From: Cuniculiplasma sp052315315
Lineage (GTDB): Archaea > Thermoplasmatota > Thermoplasmata > Thermoplasmatales > Thermoplasmataceae
NCBI GenBank assembly: GCA_052315315.1
Contig: JBLSDE010000035.1
Coordinates: 1 to 18,091, forward strand
Reading direction: 5' to 3'
Length of the DNA: 18,091 nucleotides
Position 1 is the stretch's first letter. Each line of letters starts with the position of its first letter. The notes beneath the pieces were generated by a model. The model worked only from the letters and a program-made list of their open reading frames with translations, made no database searches and was not told where the DNA came from. Made by a program: the position numbers and the translations under genes. Below are positions 14,650 through 18,091 of the stretch, in pieces.

Positions 14650-15076
14650 AAGCATTTCTGCTTCCCTCATAAAATTCCTCGTAATAATTTTCCAAAAATT
14701 CAGATTGAATATATCCTGCGCTCAGATACAGTTTTATTGCGGAGAGATTTTTATCTCTTACCTCAAGAACTGACCTTTTATATCCTCTTGATCGCATTAT
14801 ATCTTCAAGAGCCTGTAAGAGCTCTCTTCCCAGTCCCTTCCCCTGATATTCCGGATCGATTGCAATACTCTCCACATCACAATCTGTTTCATTCATTCCT
14901 ATTCCCATTGCATAACCTATGATTTTTCCAGATTCTTCCATCACAATTGACATTCCTTTTGATAATTTATATGAAACTTTAAGCATATTATAATCGTATG
15001 GACCAACAGGAAAAGATCTCTTCTCGAGATTTACCAAATTCTTGAGGTCCGATCTCTTCATTTTTCTTATATTCAT
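14627..15076 (-). CDS. rimI: RimI-like GNAT N-acetyltransferase
   Basis: A 149-residue single-domain GNAT protein. Motif A is VESIAIDPEYQGKGLGRELL (68-87) with the acetyl-CoA loop QGKGLG at 78-83, followed by the motif B region LEVRDKNLSAIKLYLSAGY (104-122) with the Asn and Tyr typical of RimI and Ard1/NatA-type protein N-terminal acetyltransferases. In archaea this family acetylates protein N-termini; the target here is inferred. It is monocistronic, with a TATA box about 22-26 nt before its ATG, hence probably leaderless. It converges on the HD phosphohydrolase with a 23-nt overlap at the 3' ends. Confidence 0.87.
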   Translation of the reverse strand: MNIRKMKRSDLKNLVNLEKRSFPVGPYDYNMLKVSYKLSKGMSIVMEESGKIIGYAMGIGMNETDCDVESIAIDPEYQGKGLGRELLQALEDIMRSRGYKRSVLEVRDKNLSAIKLYLSAGYIQSEFLENYYEEFYEGSRNAFRMVKDL

Positions 15077-15093
15077 AAAATCAACTCATACTC

Positions 15094-15102
15094 AATTATA
15101 TT
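15094..15102 (-). promoter_or_regulatory. TATA element for the RimI-like gene
   Basis: AATATAATT on the minus strand, centred about 22 nt before the ATG at 15076, consistent with a start at or next to the ATG. Confidence 0.45.
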
Positions 15103-15453
15103 GGTAATTTATTTTTCAAATGCTACAATATTCTATCATAATATGGTGATAAGAATACCCATTGGATTCTTTGTTCCAAAATTTTGCCGAGGCATGACCT
15201 TTTCCTGGGAAGGATGATGAATGTTGAGAGACTGAAACAAACATAGTAAACAACATTGAAAGATAATTATGGCAGATATAAGGCTTTTGAAAGAGGATGC
15301 TTGGCTTTTTCTATATTTAACTACCAAACATAAGAACATTATTCAACACCACATCTTGATGATTCACATTTCAGGCCTTTAAATAGGACGGAACTGTATT
15401 TCAATTAATTGGCGTTAATTTTGACTCAACTTATTCCTTAACATTACAATCAA
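15103..15453. other. AT-rich intergenic region, no gene seen
   Basis: About 350 bp between the RimI-like gene and the promoter-like element at 15454. Short open frames exist on the minus strand, but their translations are Cys/Ile/Leu-rich without any recognisable pattern, and they lack ribosome binding sites. I see no tRNA, repeat array or conserved RNA motif here. Confidence 0.5.
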
Positions 15454-15650
15454 TTTATAAGCCACTTTTACATGAATTTTGGAAAACTAAAAGCCTCAAA
15501 TCATCAGGATCTTCCTTGTATGTAAGGGTAAAATCCCTGTGATAATAGGGTTGGAAAGATTTAAGAATCCTTCGGGGTGCATTGGCACATAGACTATCAG
15601 ATTCATATACATCAATTGTAAATCCCTATGGAATGTTATGTGGCGATTGC
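15454..15650 (+). ncRNA. Possible structured RNA or long leader upstream of ribL
   Basis: A TATA-like TTTATAA (15454-15460) predicts a transcript starting near 15483. Downstream, in a segment more GC-rich than its surroundings, three short hairpins follow one another: AGGG-N6-CCCT (15525-15538), GAAAGATT-TAAG-AATCCTTC with one mismatch (15554-15573), and GTGC-ATTG-GCAC (15577-15588). No convincing protein is encoded. ribL has its own TATA-like element further down, so this may be a separate small RNA. No known family was recognised; the call is tentative. Confidence 0.25.
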
Positions 15651-15661
15651 ATAACTTAACA

Positions 15662-15668
15662 TTTATAG
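15662..15668 (+). promoter_or_regulatory. TATA element for ribL
   Basis: TTTATAG lies about 34 nt before the ribL ATG (15699), predicting a short leader of roughly 9 nt rather than a fully leaderless start. Confidence 0.4.
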
Positions 15669-15698
15669 AAGGAAAAGAAATCACAGATAAGTGGACGT

Positions 15699-16118
15699 AT
15701 GAAAAAGGTAATGGCAACCGGAGTCTTTGATATACTTCATCTTGGCCACATTCACTATCTTGAAGAATCAAAAAAACAGGGGGATTATCTGATTGTTGTT
15801 GTTGCTTCAGATAAGACTGCAGAAAAAAACGGGAAGAGACCCATATTTAGCGAAACCACAAGAACCAGAATGGTAAATTCACTCAAGGTTGTTGATGAAG
15901 CGATAACAGGAGGTTTCGGTAACATTTACGATACCGTTGAAAAACTAAAACCGGATATCATAACTCTTGGATTCGATCAGCGATTCGAAGAGGGACAGAT
16001 AATAAAGGAATGCTCAAAAAGAGGGCTGACCGTAGAAGTTTACAGATGCAGCCCATTGATAACTGATGAGCCCTTGGCTACAAGAAAAATAAGAGAGCGC
16101 ATAATAGGGGAAATTTAA
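15699..16118 (+). CDS. ribL: FAD synthase RibL (archaeal nucleotidyltransferase)
   Basis: A 139-residue cytidylyltransferase-superfamily enzyme. The N-terminal nucleotide-binding signature is ATGVFDILHLGHIHYL (6-21) with the HxGH motif at His14-Leu15-Gly16-His17, and ATRKIRERI near the C-terminus is the second conserved motif. This length and signature fit archaeal RibL, which makes FAD from FMN and ATP; glycerol-3-phosphate cytidylyltransferases share the fold and are the main alternative. The gene is monocistronic, flanked on both sides by long non-coding stretches. There is no strong ribosome binding site, only the weak AAGTGG before the ATG. Confidence 0.85.
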   Translation: MKKVMATGVFDILHLGHIHYLEESKKQGDYLIVVVASDKTAEKNGKRPIFSETTRTRMVNSLKVVDEAITGGFGNIYDTVEKLKPDIITLGFDQRFEEGQIIKECSKRGLTVEVYRCSPLITDEPLATRKIRERIIGEI

Positions 16119-16410
16119 AGCAAAAATTATATGCATAACCACATAAACATTATAAGATTTGAAATCAGAAGTTTATAGACGATAAATTGAAAACACCGGG
16201 GGCTGAATGGGAATCAAATAGTAAACTGTTGGTGCAATAAAACAAATTTACGCTTCCCTCATTCTTTTTTAATAATGATTTGGATTTCGTGCCTCATTTG
16301 AAGAGTCAGGTAGGGACTATCTATGAAATTCCTTCTGATTTGAAGTTCAGTTGCGGGATGGAAATCGAATAGGGTTCTCATTACAGGAAAGAAAAAATTA
16401 AAACAAATCA
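16119..16410. other. Intergenic region with possible terminator and imperfect direct repeat
   Basis: About 290 bp without a convincing gene. A run of six T at 16265-16270, on the strand of ribL, is a possible terminator. Two related segments in the same orientation, ATGGGAATCAAATAG (16207-16221) and ATGGAAATCGAATAG (16358-16372), lie 151 bp apart and could be the remains of a mobile element. A 40-codon minus-strand open frame spans 16259-16381, with no family resemblance I can name. Confidence 0.4.
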
Positions 16411-16420
16411 TTTAATATTT
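16411..16420 (+). promoter_or_regulatory. TATA element for the tandem GNAT gene
   Basis: TTTAATATTT, centred about 22-23 nt before the ATG at 16438, consistent with leaderless transcription. Confidence 0.45.
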
Positions 16421-16437
16421 ATTATTAATAGTCAAGA

Positions 16438-17238
16438 ATGGCAGATCATCAAAAGCTGATAAGAAGAATTGATGAAACATGCAATGGTTTAGATGTTGAC
16501 CATGTTTCAGATGGTTCCTTGATGCCAATTAAAATAAATGGGGTAAAAGGTCGAATTTCTAAGATTGATAGCCCATTTCTTAACGTTGTTGGTATGGCAG
16601 ATCTGGATGAAGAAAATTGTGAGGAAGTTATCAAATCGGCTATAAACAGGTTCAAGATTGAGAATAAAGATTTTGGATGGCTCGTCGGACCTACATCAAA
16701 ACCAGTCAACATTTGTAAACATTTGATTGATAATGGATTTAAAGAAGTCCCTGAAATTTCTATGTCTGGAATGATTCTGGATGACTTAAACGCCCAAATA
16801 AGTGTAAATGATGCATTTGAAATAAGGAAAGTAAGCGGGGATGAATTTGATAGAAATATTTCACTCATAACAAGATCATTCGGTATGGGCTTAACTGAGG
16901 ATGTAGCTAAGATTGTGATAAAAATATATAAATCACAAGGAAAAAATAGTTACCTGTACCTTTCATATGCCAGAGACACTAAAAAACCAGTGGCATTTGC
17001 AGCTAGTGTAATTGATAAGAACAATGATGTAGCAATACTATTAGGTGCAGGAACCCTGCCGGAATATAGAGGTAAAGGTATATACTCATCGCTTGTTGCC
17101 AGGCGACTAAAAGATGCAAAGGAGGCAGGTGTAAATGCTGCAATAATTCAGGCAGTTAAAAATACTTCTGCACCCATATGCGAAAAACTGGGATTTAAAA
17201 CAGTTTGTGAAATAAATTTCTATATATACAATCTCTGA
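16438..17238 (+). CDS. GNAT family N-acetyltransferase (266 aa)
   Basis: A 266-residue acetyltransferase whose catalytic GNAT domain is the C-terminal half (about 125-266). Motif A is ILLGAGTLPEYRGKGIYSSLV, with the acetyl-CoA loop RGKG at 211-214, and the end reads NTSAPICEKLGFKTVCEINFYIY, a typical motif B. The N-terminal 120 residues (with FGWLVGPTSKPVNI and LIDNGFKEVPEISMSGM) look like a degenerate first GNAT domain without an acetyl-CoA loop. The substrate is unknown. The gene stands alone between two long non-coding stretches and is more AT-rich than the cobalamin block, so recent acquisition is possible but unproven. Confidence 0.78.
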   Translation: MADHQKLIRRIDETCNGLDVDHVSDGSLMPIKINGVKGRISKIDSPFLNVVGMADLDEENCEEVIKSAINRFKIENKDFGWLVGPTSKPVNICKHLIDNGFKEVPEISMSGMILDDLNAQISVNDAFEIRKVSGDEFDRNISLITRSFGMGLTEDVAKIVIKIYKSQGKNSYLYLSYARDTKKPVAFAASVIDKNNDVAILLGAGTLPEYRGKGIYSSLVARRLKDAKEAGVNAAIIQAVKNTSAPICEKLGFKTVCEINFYIYNL

Positions 17239-17950
17239 GAATACTGTTTAAAGATGTACAAATTCTCTGTTAAATCATTTTCCTTTGCAGGTAAAGTTTC
17301 TATTTTCAATCTTAGTTGTAATGAGAAAAATTTACCCAAAATGAAAAGGTGCCTTAATATTATTGAATAGAAATATCAAAAAATGAAAAAGAAAATTTCA
17401 AGTCTTCTACTTGCGAGAAGTGGAAATCATTAAATTAAAATTCACATTTTTAACTATTTTCTCAATTTTTTACAGTATTCCATCACATTAACTCTCCATG
17501 ATTTCAGACGCATCATATTCTTTTATCTTAGTTATATAGTTCTATTTAAACTTCCAGCATTATCTGTATCATTAAGATGCAGATCATTCAATAATTGTGT
17601 GAACAAATCCCAGAACATTAAAGTTCTTATAAAGTAATAAGGGATCATTTATCCTCATTAAAATGTATTTCTATTTCGGCGAATGATCAGTAAAGTAATT
17701 AATACTGAAAATTACTGGTTTCATGAATAAATGTTCCGGTGTTTAATTGGAAACATTATAAATCACCACTGAGAGTTCCTTTAACGAAGTTATTTAGTTT
17801 TATTTAATAATCAATATTTAAGCTGATCTTGATAGATGTGCTTAAAAGAAATCTTAAAAATTATAAATTTGCCCAATTATCATATTATGGAATAGACACA
17901 TAAGTCTTATACATTTTTGAATTTAACTAGCGAAGTTTTTTTTAAATTTC
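17239..17950. other. AT-rich non-coding stretch, no gene seen
   Basis: About 710 bp of very AT-rich sequence with stops in all frames at short intervals. I see no tRNA, no known RNA motif and no repeat array. One small hairpin, CTTCT-N7-AGAAG, lies around 17403-17419. An oligo-T run at about 17937-17944 lies next to the start of the probable insertion sequence. It may be decayed sequence flanking that element. Confidence 0.45.
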
Positions 17951-18091
17951 GGAGTGTGGGACACTATTCTAAGATCTACCCATATTGAACAGATTGTGCC
18001 ATGTGCCCGTGCAGAATAGTGCATTGTCTATCCTGTCATCTCTCCTCTGTGCTATATTCCATCCAAGCATCTTCTTGTCTGCAGCAAATCC
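17951..18091 (-). mobile_element. Probable insertion sequence end (truncated by window)
   Basis: The sequence changes at about 17951 from extremely AT-rich to balanced composition. GGAGTGTGGGACACTATTCT (17951-17970) abuts the stop codon of a leftward transposase-like frame, and CACTATTCT (17962-17970) recurs inverted as AGAATAGTG (18013-18021). A coding frame that ends within about 20 bases of a sharp boundary is typical of an insertion sequence end. The other end and any target duplication lie outside the window. Confidence 0.45.
17969..18091 (-). CDS. C-terminal fragment of a probable transposase
   Basis: An open frame enters from the right edge and ends with TAG at 17971-17969, giving 40 residues. 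The visible part reads LGWNIAQRRDDRIDNALF followed by CTGTWHNLFNMGRS. The basic and aromatic pattern with the closing HNLFNMGRS resembles the tails of DDE-type transposases in archaeal insertion sequences, but I cannot assign a family from 40 residues. Base composition differs from the AT-rich flank, and the inverted repeat around the stop codon supports a mobile-element origin. The start and catalytic residues are beyond the window. Confidence 0.5.
   Translation of the reverse strand, partial: GFAADKKMLGWNIAQRRDDRIDNALFCTGTWHNLFNMGRS

Noticed and set aside
15136..15339. A 67-codon leftward open frame in the gap after the RimI-like gene
   Set aside because: The translation is hydrophobic and Cys-rich with no domain pattern, and there is no ribosome binding site at its start.
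15570..15590. TTCGGGG stretch upstream of ribL resembling part of the FMN riboswitch
   Set aside because: The remaining conserved RFN segments are missing in the expected order, and this riboswitch class is bacterial.
15496..15771. A 91-codon leftward open frame overlapping the ribL start
   Set aside because: It lies partly antisense to the well-supported ribL coding sequence, and its translation has no recognisable pattern.
16259..16381. A 40-codon leftward open frame in the ribL-GNAT gap
   Set aside because: No ribosome binding site or family pattern; retained only as a note that the region may hold decayed sequence.
1..18091. CRISPR array, rRNA genes, prophage or defence cluster
   Set aside because: No regularly spaced repeats, rRNA signatures or phage/defence protein families were seen anywhere in the window.

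Overview
The window reads as a chromosomal segment of a low-GC euryarchaeon of the Thermoplasmata (Thermoplasma/Ferroplasma/Cuniculiplasma-like). This is inferred from archaeal-only genes (two TFB factors, Gar1, a probable KEOPS Pcc1, stand-alone GMP synthase glutaminase subunit, archaeal-type GluRS, NOG1 GTPase, RibL), an archaeal 7S SRP RNA, a tRNA-Leu lacking an encoded CCA, and TATA boxes about 23-27 nt before many start codons. I cannot fix the genus without a database search.

Layout. 1-335: start of a leftward gene that leaves the window, then a leader-rich gap. 335-419: leftward tRNA-Leu(CAA). 501-2099: Pcc1-like gene, then leftward gar1-tfb. 2100-3847: a second, divergent tfb followed by the GMP synthase glutaminase subunit and a PRC-barrel protein in one operon. 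3851-6640: leftward operon DUF1059 - NOG1 GTPase - gltX, including a short gene (6461-6640) that is easy to miss. 6761-7792: a small alpha/beta protein divergent from a Cys-rich HTH_10 regulator, sharing a promoter with a perfect inverted repeat. 7770-12997: late cobalamin genes, with cobS leftward and cobD, cbiP, cbiB, cobT rightward. 13193-14649: SRP RNA followed after about 13 nt by an HD-domain phosphohydrolase. 14627-15076: leftward RimI-like acetyltransferase. 15077-18091: looser, AT-rich region with ribL, a GNAT acetyltransferase, three long non-coding stretches and the 3' end of a probable transposase running off the right edge.

How the genes work together. The central block covers late adenosylcobalamin assembly: amidation of the corrin (CbiP), aminopropanol-phosphate supply (CobD), its attachment (CbiB), activation of the lower ligand base (CobT-like) and final joining (CobS). 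The guanylyltransferase (CobY/CobU) and the final phosphatase are not in the window. Most of the rest is information processing: transcription initiation, tRNA charging, rRNA/tRNA modification, ribosome assembly and protein targeting.

Two themes recur. First, genes that begin transcripts look leaderless (TATA box a fixed distance from ATG, GTG or TTG), whereas several genes inside operons carry GGTGA/GAGG-type ribosome binding sites. Two divergent pairs appear to use one TATA element in both directions. Second, convergent neighbours are packed tail to tail with 3' overlaps or gaps of a few bases. I found no CRISPR array, phage cluster or defence island. The less ordinary items are the degenerate second TFB, the Cys-rich regulator with its inverted repeat, a hairpin that would mask a ribosome binding site at the left edge, and a possible structured RNA upstream of ribL.
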